From positions 1-35,379 of the forward strand of contig CAZSXR010000010.1 of assembly GCA_964611335.1 (NCBI GenBank): a DNA stretch of 35,379 nucleotides. The letters are read 5' to 3'. The DNA comes from BOG-1112 sp964611335. GTDB lineage: Bacteria; Bdellovibrionota_B; Oligoflexia; Oligoflexales; Bog-1112. The translations under genes were made by a program, and so were the position numbers. Below, piece by piece: positions 20,150-28,533 of the stretch. Position 1 is the first letter of the stretch. Each line of letters opens with the position of its first letter. The notes below the pieces were generated by a model, which ran no database searches, was not told where the DNA came from, and was given only the letters and a program-made list of their open reading frames with translations.

Positions 20150-20971
20150 TTAATAAATCTCCTTGAAAGATGCTGAGATTGTATTCTTATTAAATCCAGA
20201 TGATTCAATTGCAAAATCATTTAAAGTTAAGCAATGGATTAGTTTCTTATTTTGTAAGATTGCATTATTGGTAGATGTATATAAAAACACTCCTTCATTT
20301 CTATGTCTATTATCTAGAACTTTTTGGCAGAACTCTACAACTTTAGCATCTGACACTAACTTCCACTTTATTTCATGGATTATTTCTGATTCACAAGTAA
20401 GACCTGTAATTCTTGCCCCGCTGCTATAACTTTCATCTGCATAATTATTTTTTTCAGATGTTTGAATATCATCCGGATCTATCCCAATATCAAACATATT
20501 ACCAAGAAATATTTTAGAGAAAGTAATAACTGTAGATGTTACGTTATCGCCAAAAATTACCCACCAGTATCTATATGATGCAGTGGTTGTAAATGTTTCG
20601 ATATAATCATTAGATTTAGTTCCTAAAAGAGTGGTTGTATTTACTGCTCTAGTAAAGATTACTGTTGCCGTTGCTACGTTATTAGTATTACTTGCTCTTA
20701 ATTCTAAAGTGCTTAATGCAGTTCTTGGTAGTAAATCCGCTCTTGCAATCGCAAGATAATTTGCAGTTAGTGGAGCATTACCTAAATCGAACTGAACTAA
20801 AGGGTAATTATATCCAGTTAATTTTGTAAAATAATGCCTTAGCCCAAATCTACAATTTTCTTTTCTTTGATTTGTAAAAGTATCTGATTGTTGAGAACCA
20901 GATAAATGAGCCGCTGTAATAGTTTTGCATAATTTAGGGATTTCAGGAGTAAGGATAAATAAATTAGTCAT
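20150..20971 (-). CDS. Distal tail protein, paralogue 1, 273 aa
   Basis: The ATG overlaps the stop of the tape measure (TAATG). The sequence is beta-rich with a jelly-roll-like middle (NYLAIARADLLPRTALSTLE, then YRYWWVIFGDNVTSTVITFS), followed by FDIGIDPDDIQ and a C-terminal alpha-beta part. The clear similarity to the following gene suggests a duplication. Siphophages usually need a Dit-like ring at this place, so the two genes may form successive rings or share the task. Confidence 0.62.
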   Translation of the reverse strand: MTNLFILTPEIPKLCKTITAAHLSGSQQSDTFTNQRKENCRFGLRHYFTKLTGYNYPLVQFDLGNAPLTANYLAIARADLLPRTALSTLELRASNTNNVATATVIFTRAVNTTTLLGTKSNDYIETFTTTASYRYWWVIFGDNVTSTVITFSKIFLGNMFDIGIDPDDIQTSEKNNYADESYSSGARITGLTCESEIIHEIKWKLVSDAKVVEFCQKVLDNRHRNEGVFLYTSTNNAILQNKKLIHCLTLNDFAIESSGFNKNTISASFKEIY

Positions 20972-23916
20972 TATCTAGCCACCACACTATTATTACCCTG
21001 CCCGACTCTTGTTACTTGCTCTAATACTTTTTTATCTTCTGAGCTAGTATTAACTTTGACATTAATTTCAACATCTTTCCTATCTGGAATTTTGCTAATT
21101 TCTTCGGCAAATTTTTTAGCCTCTTCGCTCTGTGCGGCAAAAGGAAATTTTTGATTTTCTAATTGTGCTAGTACTGGTAACAATTGCTGTGCAGTTGCAT
21201 TAGTTAGAGCTTTAACAGAAGTAATACCGTTATTTTTTAATGCTTGGTAGATCTGCTCTGCTTCTTGAGCTGGAATTCCAAGAGCTAACATTCTAGATTT
21301 TAATTGCTCTAGTGTTTTATCTCCAAGCTCTCCAGCTTCTGCACCTATATCTTGTAATGCATCAACTACCGCACGACCTCCAGATGCTCCCGCTGCCTTC
21401 ATATTATTAAATGCATCAAGAACTTTTCCTATCCCGTCTGGAATTCCTTTTTCTGCAGCTTTTGCGATAGCTCCCATTTGTGCAACTACTTCAGAAGCGG
21501 ATAATTTACCGTCTAGAAATGCATCTACCAAAGCCCCTTGTAGTTCTTCCACTGATTTACCAGTAGTTTGTATTAATATACCTAAGTTGTTTAATGAACC
21601 ACCTATATTATTAGCAAGTGCAGCTCCTACCAGTCCAGATAATTGATCTAGATCTCCAGTTAGTGCAGCAAAGGCATTACCTACACCGTTAAAAGCGTTT
21701 TGAGCTGTAGATTCAAGAGTATTAAAAAAAGTAAAGAATGCAGAACTTCCGAAATCTACATTTCCACCAAATGGGGTATTTCCTTCAAATACTAAATCGT
21801 TAATCTTCTTAAGCTGCCCATCTACTACGACACTTAATCTATCTGCGTCGAAAATATCAGCAAAGAATTTATCAATTGATTTTCTTGCTTTTGTTCCTGC
21901 AGTGTCTGCATTAAATGATTCACTTATTTTAGCAATAATTTCCCCTACAAGTGATCCAACTTGTCCTCCAATTTGAGCACCTGCAGGGCCTCCCAAAACT
22001 GCACCAATACCTGTACCAATAGTAGAACTTATACTCGTAATTAGTTCTTTTGCGCCAAGCTTGCCGCCATTAATGGCAGAAGAAATTAGACTAAATGCAT
22101 CTTCAAAAGCAACTGATAGCCCTTTATAAAGATCGCTGCCCGAATCTGCAAAAACTCCTGAAAACACCTCTCCTAAAGTTCCTGCCGCATCTTCAGAATC
22201 TTTTTTTACATCTTTAAGGCTTTCTGCAACTTTGCGACTATTTTCAGAAATACTCTTTAATGTATCTGCTGAAATATTGCCAGTTGTTGTTAGTTCTTTT
22301 AATGCAGTAGTAAATAAATCGCTTTGAGTTCTAGCATTATCGACATTGGTTTTTGCTATTTTTAACTCGTCATTAAATAAATGTTGTGCATTCTCTGCAG
22401 TTAAGGTTTTGTCCTTAAGCCCCTGTAAGATATTTTTATATTTATCTGAAGACTCAAGGGTTTTTAAAATTTCAGTGTTGTAATCTTTTAATTGTTTTTC
22501 TTGTTCTTCTTGAGATTTCTTTAGCTCATCAGCAGCTTTTTTAGCTTCCTGATCCTTCTTAGCTTTCTTGCCTGTTTCATCTCCAGATTTAATAAAAGCT
22601 GCTGTGTTTGTTTTAACCTTAGCTTCTAATTCATTCAGTGATTTTCCATGGTCTTTAATAACCTTAGTAGCTTCTACTGAAGTTGAATTAATCTTCTCTA
22701 ATTTCGATTTAAAATCTGTTAGTGGAGTGCCTGATTTTACTAAGTCGCTTGATAATAATGCGGCTTGTTTCTTTAAAGTTATTATTTCTTCACTGGTCTT
22801 AGCAAAAGTAATAGCTGTGTTAATTTGCCCAAGTTTATCTAATGCAGTTTTATTTTCTTTTGCTGCTGCTGCAGATTTATATTGTTCAACTGTTAATTTT
22901 TGTAGCTCATCCGCTGACTTAATTATTCCGTTAAAGTTAAATATCCCTCCTGTAGTATTAGATAGAATTCTAAATCCATCTATTACTTGTGGAATATATT
23001 TAGTTCCTAAGTCAATTAGTTTACCTGATAAATCAACTGTAACACTAATTATCTTTCCTAGACCTGATGCAAAATTTTGGAAATCAACTTGTTGTGCTAA
23101 GTTTGCTAATTTCTCTAATGCTATATTTAAATCTTTGTTAGTTGAAATTGCGACTGTTGCTTGATCGTATGCATTTTGTAGTCCTGCTTTGAATTTATCT
23201 ATATTATCGGCGGCATCGTTTGTAACATCCCCTAGCTCACTTTGCTTTTGAGTAAGTGCAGAAAGAACCGCTTCTCTAGTAGCTTGAATTTTTGCTTCTT
23301 CTGTTAACTTATCAACAGTAGTACCTATAGAATCAGCAAATTTTTGATAAGCTTTCTCGTTGTCAACAGTTATACCGATATTCTTTAATGCTTTATCGTT
23401 ACCTCTTAGTAATGAATCGGAAAGTTTATCCAACCCTTCGGTTGCACTGCCGCCCGTAACATCAGCTAAACTTCTAGCAGCTTTTGCAACTAATTCAAAC
23501 TGACTAGGATCTAATCCGCCTAATAAAAGTTCATTAGCTTTTTTCATTGCATCGACTTTAGGGATTGTATCTCCTAAAGCTGATGAGAATTTATTAATTA
23601 AAGTATCTGATGAAACACCAGCACTTTCGGAAAGGTTATTAAAGCTTTGTGTTATGTCGTCAACTTCTGACCCTCTAGCAATTGCATCGGGTAATGATGA
23701 TAAAGCGCCAGATAATTGTGATATAGCCTCTTGAGCTGCTCCAATTCCTACACCAATTGAAAACCCTGCAAACAGATCGCCAAGTAACCCGCCCGCTTTT
23801 CCTGCTGTTGTTCCTAGATTGTCGATTGCATCATCAACACCTTTAAGTCCAGAAATTGCACCTGTGGTATCGACTTCAACTTCTAACTCAAGTTTATTGT
23901 CGTTTCCAAATGCCAT
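20971..23916 (-). CDS. Tape measure protein, 981 aa
   Basis: This is the longest gene and lies directly after the tail chaperone pair. It begins with a TMP-like start (LELEVEVDTTGAISGLKGVD, then DAIDNLGTTAGKAGGLLGDL) and has long helical parts with coiled-coil in the middle (AKKDQEAKKAADELKKSQEE). A glycine-rich hydrophobic stretch in the second half (GTGIGAVLGGPAGAQIGGQV) could cross a membrane during DNA entry. By the usual figure of about 0.15 nm per residue, the tail would be near 145 nm. No lytic transglycosylase or peptidase motif is seen. Confidence 0.88.
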   Translation of the reverse strand: MAFGNDNKLELEVEVDTTGAISGLKGVDDAIDNLGTTAGKAGGLLGDLFAGFSIGVGIGAAQEAISQLSGALSSLPDAIARGSEVDDITQSFNNLSESAGVSSDTLINKFSSALGDTIPKVDAMKKANELLLGGLDPSQFELVAKAARSLADVTGGSATEGLDKLSDSLLRGNDKALKNIGITVDNEKAYQKFADSIGTTVDKLTEEAKIQATREAVLSALTQKQSELGDVTNDAADNIDKFKAGLQNAYDQATVAISTNKDLNIALEKLANLAQQVDFQNFASGLGKIISVTVDLSGKLIDLGTKYIPQVIDGFRILSNTTGGIFNFNGIIKSADELQKLTVEQYKSAAAAKENKTALDKLGQINTAITFAKTSEEIITLKKQAALLSSDLVKSGTPLTDFKSKLEKINSTSVEATKVIKDHGKSLNELEAKVKTNTAAFIKSGDETGKKAKKDQEAKKAADELKKSQEEQEKQLKDYNTEILKTLESSDKYKNILQGLKDKTLTAENAQHLFNDELKIAKTNVDNARTQSDLFTTALKELTTTGNISADTLKSISENSRKVAESLKDVKKDSEDAAGTLGEVFSGVFADSGSDLYKGLSVAFEDAFSLISSAINGGKLGAKELITSISSTIGTGIGAVLGGPAGAQIGGQVGSLVGEIIAKISESFNADTAGTKARKSIDKFFADIFDADRLSVVVDGQLKKINDLVFEGNTPFGGNVDFGSSAFFTFFNTLESTAQNAFNGVGNAFAALTGDLDQLSGLVGAALANNIGGSLNNLGILIQTTGKSVEELQGALVDAFLDGKLSASEVVAQMGAIAKAAEKGIPDGIGKVLDAFNNMKAAGASGGRAVVDALQDIGAEAGELGDKTLEQLKSRMLALGIPAQEAEQIYQALKNNGITSVKALTNATAQQLLPVLAQLENQKFPFAAQSEEAKKFAEEISKIPDRKDVEINVKVNTSSEDKKVLEQVTRVGQGNNSVVAR

Positions 23917-24240
23917 TTATTTTTTTTGACTTCTAATATAGTTTTGATAATTTCTAAAAATTGATTTCATCTTAAAGATAATTTCAGGCTCTAATTCATT
24001 AAGTCCTGATTTCTCAAGATAGTTTTCTATATACTTTGAATAGCCTGATTCTTCCTTTAGAACTTCGACTGTAATAAAAGCGTCTACGATATTCTTTATT
24101 TGAATACCGTCTTTGCTTTCTAAAATGTCCTGTATTTCGCATGCATTTTTAAAGCAAGCTGGAGCACGTTTATTAATCGAATAAATTTGATAGCAGTTGC
24201 TACAATTTAAATTAGGTTGATATAACGATGAAGTTAACAA
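23917..24240 (-). CDS. Tail assembly chaperone, T part (reached by -1 frameshift)
   Basis: As a separate gene it has only a TTG start and no proper binding site, whereas the frame stays open upstream to the slippery site at 24288-24294. It is therefore best read as the C-terminal part of a 238-residue fusion, like lambda gpGT. The part carries a cysteine cluster, CSNC (13-16) plus C29 and C34, which could bind zinc, then a helical C-terminus. It lies directly before the tape measure, as T parts do; the T domain is thought to hold tail tube protein during assembly. Confidence 0.7.
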   Translation of the reverse strand: MLTSSLYQPNLNCSNCYQIYSINKRAPACFKNACEIQDILESKDGIQIKNIVDAFITVEVLKEESGYSKYIENYLEKSGLNELEPEIIFKMKSIFRNYQNYIRSQKK

Positions 24241-24245
24241 CCTTT

Positions 24246-24632
24246 CTATTCTTCGGTTTCGCTCTCGCTTTGCGTTATCAGCTTGTCCAAAAAACCGCCT
24301 GCCTTTAGCACTTCAGATGCCCAAGGAGTAATGAAAGTTTTTACCAAGAATAGAAATTTAATTTTCTTTGCTTTGTATAGTTCTTTAATTTTGTCTGCTG
24401 TTAATTGTTCATCGTTGAGTTTTAGGACTCCTTCGATAGATTCTAGAGCTTCCATTACATGATCTGTAAGCTGGTTTAAATCAATACTAGGAATTTTACT
24501 TTCTGAATAATTAAATTCCGTAAGAATTGCGGCTGCAATAAATGCATCCTTTGGTGCAAATGGTCTAAATTTAAAAGAGACCGAATCTAACTTAACTACG
24601 ATATTTGTTTCTTCTTGTATTTCGAATTTCAT
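24246..24632 (-). CDS. Tail assembly chaperone, G part, 128 aa
   Basis: I choose the ATG at 24632 (MKFEIQEETNIVVKLDSVSF) over a TTG 24 bases upstream, which lies inside a hairpin. The protein is a small acidic alpha/beta chaperone type with FKFRPFAPKDAFIAAAILTE and ends in an acidic tail SESETEE. It sits between tail tube and tape measure. Near its end, GGT-TTT-TTG contains the slippery T_TTT_TTG that gives the longer fusion. Such G proteins coat the tape measure during assembly. No sequence search was possible, so the family is assigned by position and frameshift. Confidence 0.7.
   Translation of the reverse strand: MKFEIQEETNIVVKLDSVSFKFRPFAPKDAFIAAAILTEFNYSESKIPSIDLNQLTDHVMEALESIEGVLKLNDEQLTADKIKELYKAKKIKFLFLVKTFITPWASEVLKAGGFLDKLITQSESETEE
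24288..24294 (-). promoter_or_regulatory. -1 programmed frameshift site T_TTT_TTG
   Basis: In the zero frame of the chaperone gene the codons are GGT-TTT-TTG, giving the heptamer T_TTT_TTG, a recognised XXXYYYZ type slip site. Shifting back one base gives GGA-CAA-GCT-GAT and stays open through the stop of the first gene into the Cys-cluster frame without a stop codon. The geometry equals lambda G/GT. Confidence 0.8.
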
Positions 24633-24645
24633 ATTTGTTGTAAAT

Positions 24646-24666
24646 GGGCTAGTCAAAAGCTAGCCC
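24646..24666 (-). promoter_or_regulatory. Hairpin between tail tube and chaperone genes
   Basis: GGGCTAG and CTAGCCC form a perfect 7-bp stem with a 7-base loop, 18 bases downstream of the tail tube stop and 14 bases before the chaperone ATG. There is no U-tract, so it is more likely an mRNA processing or stability element or weak attenuator than a full terminator. Confidence 0.5.
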
Positions 24667-24683
24667 TTAAAACCTTAAGGAAC

Positions 24684-25736
24684 CTAAGCTAATAGTGCAG
24701 TAGAACGAGTATTAACAATTTCAAAATAAGGATAAGTACTAGTCATACCTGTTGGGTTTGCAGATGCTTTACTTATTTTGAAAGTTAAAGTAACTGGATT
24801 TATACCAGGACTTGATACGCTATATTGAGGTGCCGATACTAATTGCATTTGAGGAATGTATATATCTAAAGACCTAAAAGAACCTGTCCCGATTTGTGAG
24901 CCTGTAAGAGTAAGTCTACATTTCTTAGTAGTTTCTAAATCCCAATCCCCAAATTGCGTTAAATCTGGAAGCTCTTTTAATCCAATTGTTAAAGTTCCCT
25001 CAAATAATCCATCGTTAATAGGTGCTGAATTACCTAAGCTGTTTTTAATCTCATTTACAGTAGTTTGAGGTCTTGTTAATGATAACTCATAAGAAGTTAT
25101 ATTTAGTTGGTTGCCTCCTGCTAGTGCACCTGCAGAAGTATTATTGATCCAGAACTTATCATCAAAAGCTGCTGTCACGTTTTCATTTCCAGTTCTTGCA
25201 GTTGAGGCAGTTACAACAGCGTAAGTATTTACAGCTGACGAATGTTCAATATCGCTTGCAACACCTTCAAAAGATGCCTCTAATATTCCAGGAATTGAAC
25301 TAGTTCTAATAGTTGCTGAATTAATTGCAACACTAGGGAATTCAATAGTTCCTGCATCTGTAGCAGTAAATGCCATTGTTAAATATTTAGCATTTAAAGT
25401 TGTATTATAGGTAACAGTCTGGCGATAGTCGTTTTGCCCGACTGTGATCATCGCGGAAATGCTTGCAGTACCCATCATCTGAGCAAGAAGAACATCAAAG
25501 TTATTGTCAAAACCCACATCCATAGTTAAAGATACTGATGGCTGAATCTGTCCTCTTGTGAAGATAGAAGCCATTGCATTACCTGTGCCTATTTCTCTAG
25601 AAACTATTTCTGTGACGTTATCACTAAAAGAAATTTCAGCTGGTAATCTATTACCCGCTCCTACCGCAACCGCTGTTCCCCAAGTAGAGGAAACCTTAAC
25701 CCCTGTAACTGTATTTGATCCTGAAACTGAACCCAT
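24684..25736 (-). CDS. Major tail tube protein, 350 aa
   Basis: A beta-rich, low-cysteine protein in the right place (before the chaperones and tape measure). It starts MGSVSGSNTVTGVKVSSTWG and contains strands such as ISFSDNVTEIVSREIGTG and ASFEGVASDIEHSSAVNT, with a C-terminal region (PQYSVSSPGINPVTLTFKIS) typical of tube proteins with a late strand insertion. A strong site GGAG lies before the ATG, just after a terminator-like hairpin. The length suggests an extra domain beyond the minimal tube fold. It polymerises as hexameric rings. Confidence 0.78.
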   Translation of the reverse strand: MGSVSGSNTVTGVKVSSTWGTAVAVGAGNRLPAEISFSDNVTEIVSREIGTGNAMASIFTRGQIQPSVSLTMDVGFDNNFDVLLAQMMGTASISAMITVGQNDYRQTVTYNTTLNAKYLTMAFTATDAGTIEFPSVAINSATIRTSSIPGILEASFEGVASDIEHSSAVNTYAVVTASTARTGNENVTAAFDDKFWINNTSAGALAGGNQLNITSYELSLTRPQTTVNEIKNSLGNSAPINDGLFEGTLTIGLKELPDLTQFGDWDLETTKKCRLTLTGSQIGTGSFRSLDIYIPQMQLVSAPQYSVSSPGINPVTLTFKISKASANPTGMTSTYPYFEIVNTRSTALLA

Positions 25737-25750
25737 TTTTTGAAATCTCC

Positions 25751-25780
25751 AAAAGAAAAAACCAGCTTTTTAGCTGGTTT
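25751..25780 (-). terminator. Terminator-like hairpin before the tail tube gene
   Basis: AAACCAGCT (25759-25767) and AGCTGGTTT (25772-25780) give a 9-bp stem with a four-base loop; on the minus strand it is followed by a T-rich run. The ribosome binding site of the tail tube gene follows within a few bases, as with the hairpins before the capsid and other genes. Confidence 0.7.
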
Positions 25781-25803
25781 GTGAAAAATTAAATTTGTTT
25801 TAT

Positions 25804-26283
25804 CTATTCGTAAGACTTAGCAAGATAAGAATAACCACCTTGCCATACTGACTTATTGTCTAATTCTACGATTCGAGGTGACAAAATGCCCGACATTGAC
25901 CAATATCTAACCGTATTATTCCATTTACTCCCTAGCTCGGTTCTTACCAAGACATCTATTAACTCAATAGTTGATGTTAGCTTTCCAGCGTTCCATTCAG
26001 TATCGGAAATATCTTTTTCTAAATAGTAAGTAAATTCAACATCATATTCATATAATGATGCTGTTGTAGCTGTTGCTCTAGCTTCTGTATCTAAAGCTCT
26101 TCTTGATATAACTAACTTTACGAAATTGATTTTATTTTCATTGTCATACAAATAAGCAATTTCTGTTTTGCTATTTAGTACTGCAGTAATATCAAAAGTA
26201 TAAAAATTCTTCGTGATTGCTTGTATCTGCGAGTTATTAGCAATCTTAGTTATCCATGCGGTTTTTACCGCTTCTGTTGTCAT
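25804..26283 (-). CDS. Tail terminator-like protein, 159 aa
   Basis: The start lies directly next to the previous stop. The sequence begins MTTEAVKTAWITKIANN and has the two-strand and helix pattern of tail terminator proteins (FVKLVISRRALDTEA, then YEYDVEFTYYLEKDIS, then helix TIELIDVLVRTELGSKW). It lies between the connector and the tail tube, the usual place. It would cap the tail tube and bind the head. Family by position and fold pattern only. Confidence 0.6.
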   Translation of the reverse strand: MTTEAVKTAWITKIANNSQIQAITKNFYTFDITAVLNSKTEIAYLYDNENKINFVKLVISRRALDTEARATATTASLYEYDVEFTYYLEKDISDTEWNAGKLTSTIELIDVLVRTELGSKWNNTVRYWSMSGILSPRIVELDNKSVWQGGYSYLAKSYE

Positions 26284-27006
26284 TTATATAGTAATTATTG
26301 CGAATCCTGAACCTGTATCTGTTTTAGTAGGTACTGCATCCTGAGAACTTTGATATTCGATTTTTAAAGATTCAAATAAACTTTTTGCTTGAAACTCGTA
26401 TCTATCAGATAGTTCCCTAAACTCATCATTTCCAAGTTGTGATTCCCCTAGCATTATAATGCTTAGAGTTTTTAATATAACAACTAACTTTAAAGAATCG
26501 TGTCTGTAGATTAATGACCATTCAAATTGTTGCGATCGTAAATTTGATTTAACTATTTCAATCGCTGTATTTAAATGAAGCTTGAATTTTGACGAATCAG
26601 AGTAAAGCCCAATGTGTGGATATACACTAGTTAAATCTGTGAAAGTTACGTTTAAGGGTTTGTTTTGCCCTCTTACTCTTTGTAATGTAATTGGTCTTGT
26701 AACTGTTTGAGTTTGCCCCGATGTCTTTAATAAGAAGTTAACAGAGGCGTAATAGATCCAATCTGCCGATTCATCAGTTGGATTTGGATCTATAATTGCG
26801 GGAACTGTGAAAGTTATTTTACTTTCGCCAGATCCCCAAGTTGTTGAAGCAGTTGCAACCGCTCCGCTTCCTGATTGAGATTGTGGTCTAGTTGGACGGT
26901 CTCTAAATATATACAGCGTTGCCGCTTCTGCGGGAATACTGATTAGAGCTTCATCATCTATAATTGGCTCAAATATATAATTAAAGTCTTGTCCAAATGG
27001 ATACAT
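26284..27006 (-). CDS. Head-tail connector protein, 240 aa
   Basis: Residues 1-120 are strand-rich (LISIPAEAATLYIFRD, ESKITFTVPAIIDPNPTDES) and residues 130-215 mostly helical with FKLHLNTAIEIVKSNLRSQQ and LIYRHDSLKLVVILKTL. This helical part resembles HK97 gp6-like adaptors, here with an extra beta domain at the front. It lies between capsid and tail terminator, supporting a connector role. The N-terminal extension is unusual for gp6-like adaptors; I infer, rather than see, the family. Confidence 0.5.
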   Translation of the reverse strand: MYPFGQDFNYIFEPIIDDEALISIPAEAATLYIFRDRPTRPQSQSGSGAVATASTTWGSGESKITFTVPAIIDPNPTDESADWIYYASVNFLLKTSGQTQTVTRPITLQRVRGQNKPLNVTFTDLTSVYPHIGLYSDSSKFKLHLNTAIEIVKSNLRSQQFEWSLIYRHDSLKLVVILKTLSIIMLGESQLGNDEFRELSDRYEFQAKSLFESLKIEYQSSQDAVPTKTDTGSGFAIITI

Positions 27007-27183
27007 TTATTTTCTCTTTTCAGATTGTGTTCGGTCTGCGTTTTCAGCGATTTTATCAGCGAACTTTTTAATTTCGTCTTGAGTTACCCGCCCCTCGTTA
27101 CCGCTTTGTCTTGCTTGCTCATTACTGACTTTTATTAGCCATTCATGGGCTTTTCTTCTATTTTCGTCGCTGTGATTAACCAT
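27007..27183 (-). CDS. Small charged protein, 58 aa
   Basis: The ATG at 27183 has AGGAG about eight bases upstream and overlaps the end of the previous gene; an earlier in-frame start has no such site. The product (MVNHSDENRRKAHEWLIKVS) is helical and very charged, with the end DRTQSEKRK. It lies between the post-capsid gene and the connector. It may be a head-completion or decoration-linked helper; not recognised. Confidence 0.55.
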   Translation of the reverse strand: MVNHSDENRRKAHEWLIKVSNEQARQSGNEGRVTQDEIKKFADKIAENADRTQSEKRK

Positions 27184-27508
27184 CGACAACAACTCCTTTA
27201 GATTTAGCTTTAGCTACTATTCCCTCAGCTGTCTTTTGTGCAGCTGCGACGCCTTTAGCTACTTGATCTATGAATGCAGAAATCTTTTGATGTTCTGGAT
27301 TTTTAGGATCTAGGTTTGCACAACCAACCAAGGTAAAATTAGGCTTTTTTGAGTAATGAAGCACATGATCTTGAGTACCGAAAACAGTATCAATATTTAA
27401 GTAAGTATCGTCTTCTCTTTCGTCTAATGACCCGCCAGTTACGACATATTGCCTTTTAACTTTAAAATGAACGTATGGATACTTAGGTAATTCTTTTTCT
27501 TTACTCAT
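27176..27508 (-). CDS. Post-capsid hypothetical protein, 110 aa
   Basis: The sequence has an N-terminal beta part (YPYVHFKVKRQYVVTGGS, then DTYLNIDTVFG) and a C-terminal helical Ala/Lys part (FIDQVAKGVAAAQKTAEGIV). It follows the capsid gene after a strong terminator. In other phages this place holds decoration or head-completion proteins. I do not recognise a family; a role in the virion is likely from place alone. Confidence 0.55.
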   Translation of the reverse strand: MSKEKELPKYPYVHFKVKRQYVVTGGSLDEREDDTYLNIDTVFGTQDHVLHYSKKPNFTLVGCANLDPKNPEHQKISAFIDQVAKGVAAAQKTAEGIVAKAKSKGVVVDG

Positions 27509-27525
27509 ATTTTTATATTTTTAAA

Positions 27526-27558
27526 ACAAAAAAAGCCTCTAAGTTTCCTTAGAGGCTT
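27526..27558 (-). terminator. Rho-independent terminator after the major capsid gene
   Basis: AAGCCTCTAAG (27533-27543) and CTTAGAGGCTT (27548-27558) form a perfect 11-bp stem with a four-base loop; on the minus strand a run of seven U follows. It lies between the capsid stop and the next gene and would reduce transcription of the genes beyond it. Confidence 0.88.
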
Positions 27559-27584
27559 ATCAAATAAGCCAATCTTGTTAAAGA

Positions 27585-28460
27585 TTAGATTTGCGATCTG
27601 ACTATTACTCCTGCAGCATCGTTGTATTCTCCAACTTGATACCACATTATAGTTTTAATTAACTGTGTAGTTTTTTCAAAAGTTGCTTCTTCTGAAATGC
27701 TAGTTTGGAAAGTAGGAGTTACTCCTTCATCGTATAATGCAGCGATTGCATAACGAGGCGCAAATACCAAACCTAAGAAATCATCAGGAGTTGGAGCTAC
27801 ATCAATTGCAACGTTTTTAGAAGCAAATATATCTATTCCAAATAATTTACCTCTATATCCTGGCGTTGGCTCATTTCCGCTTAATCCTTCAAAGGTGAAA
27901 TCAGGATTTGAGTAGAAAGAACCAGTTGCTGCAATTATTGCAGAACCTAACTGATAAGCTTGTTTGTGTGATAGTACACCAACAACTTCATCGGTTGGCA
28001 TATTACCCGCTCTTACTAAGTAAGCTGCTTCCATAACTTTATCAACTGTTAAAGATGCTACTGTTGTAGTGGATTGAGAAAATCCAGATGCAAGAGCAAG
28101 ACAATCTAAATCAAATTTCTGTGCAAGTGCTGCCGCTTGTAATCTTGCATGTCTTTCAAAATTAGCACCGCTTGCATATTTCAATGCTTCGCCTGTTGGC
28201 TCTGTCATTGCAACTGCTTTTTGCATTGTTAGTGTTACTTTAGAGTCAACAATAGCGTTAGCTGTTGCTGCTACTCCTTCCGCAACTACTGCAGCTGTTG
28301 CAGTTCCAGATTTAGGTAAATCTAGTGTTCTTGAATTAGGATTTGCTCCTAATGCAAAAGGTGCAACAAGTCTAGGCATGATAGCCGCACCTAGAAACGG
28401 ATCTAAAATCTTAGCATCAATTGCAGCTGCTAAGGTTATGTTGTTAGCATAAGTAGTCAT
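27585..28460 (-). CDS. Major capsid protein, HK97-like fold, 291 aa
   Basis: It follows the scaffold gene. The sequence lacks a large N-terminal delta domain, consistent with a separate scaffold. Typical features: a helix-rich part with LQAAALAQKFDLDCLALASG, a peripheral segment DDFLGLVFAPRYAIAAL near the C-terminus and repeated Ala/Gly/Thr. GGAG lies 11 bases before the ATG. Strong hairpins with U-tracts lie on both sides of the gene, so it may be transcribed or stabilised as a discrete unit. The gene is in the standard place for the MCP; I see no protease gene. Confidence 0.85.
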   Translation of the reverse strand: MTTYANNITLAAAIDAKILDPFLGAAIMPRLVAPFALGANPNSRTLDLPKSGTATAAVVAEGVAATANAIVDSKVTLTMQKAVAMTEPTGEALKYASGANFERHARLQAAALAQKFDLDCLALASGFSQSTTTVASLTVDKVMEAAYLVRAGNMPTDEVVGVLSHKQAYQLGSAIIAATGSFYSNPDFTFEGLSGNEPTPGYRGKLFGIDIFASKNVAIDVAPTPDDFLGLVFAPRYAIAALYDEGVTPTFQTSISEEATFEKTTQLIKTIMWYQVGEYNDAAGVIVRSQI

Positions 28461-28476
28461 TATTTAAAATCTCCAT

Positions 28477-28500
28477 AAAAAAAGGCTACGTAATGCAGCC
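28477..28500 (-). terminator. Terminator-like hairpin before the major capsid gene
   Basis: On the minus strand GGCTGC, ATTAC and GTAGCC form a 6-bp stem with one G-U pair and a five-base loop, followed by seven U residues (28477-28483). The capsid ribosome binding site follows within three bases. Confidence 0.65.
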
Positions 28501-28533
28501 TAGTAGTGGTTAAAAATTTGTTTGTTAAATCTG

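Noticed and set aside
22568..23164. 198-codon plus-strand open frame inside the tape measure gene
   Set aside because: It is antisense to a clear tape measure, with no binding site. It is a codon-bias shadow.
24646..24666. Full rho-independent terminator
   Set aside because: The stem is good but no U-tract follows on the minus strand.
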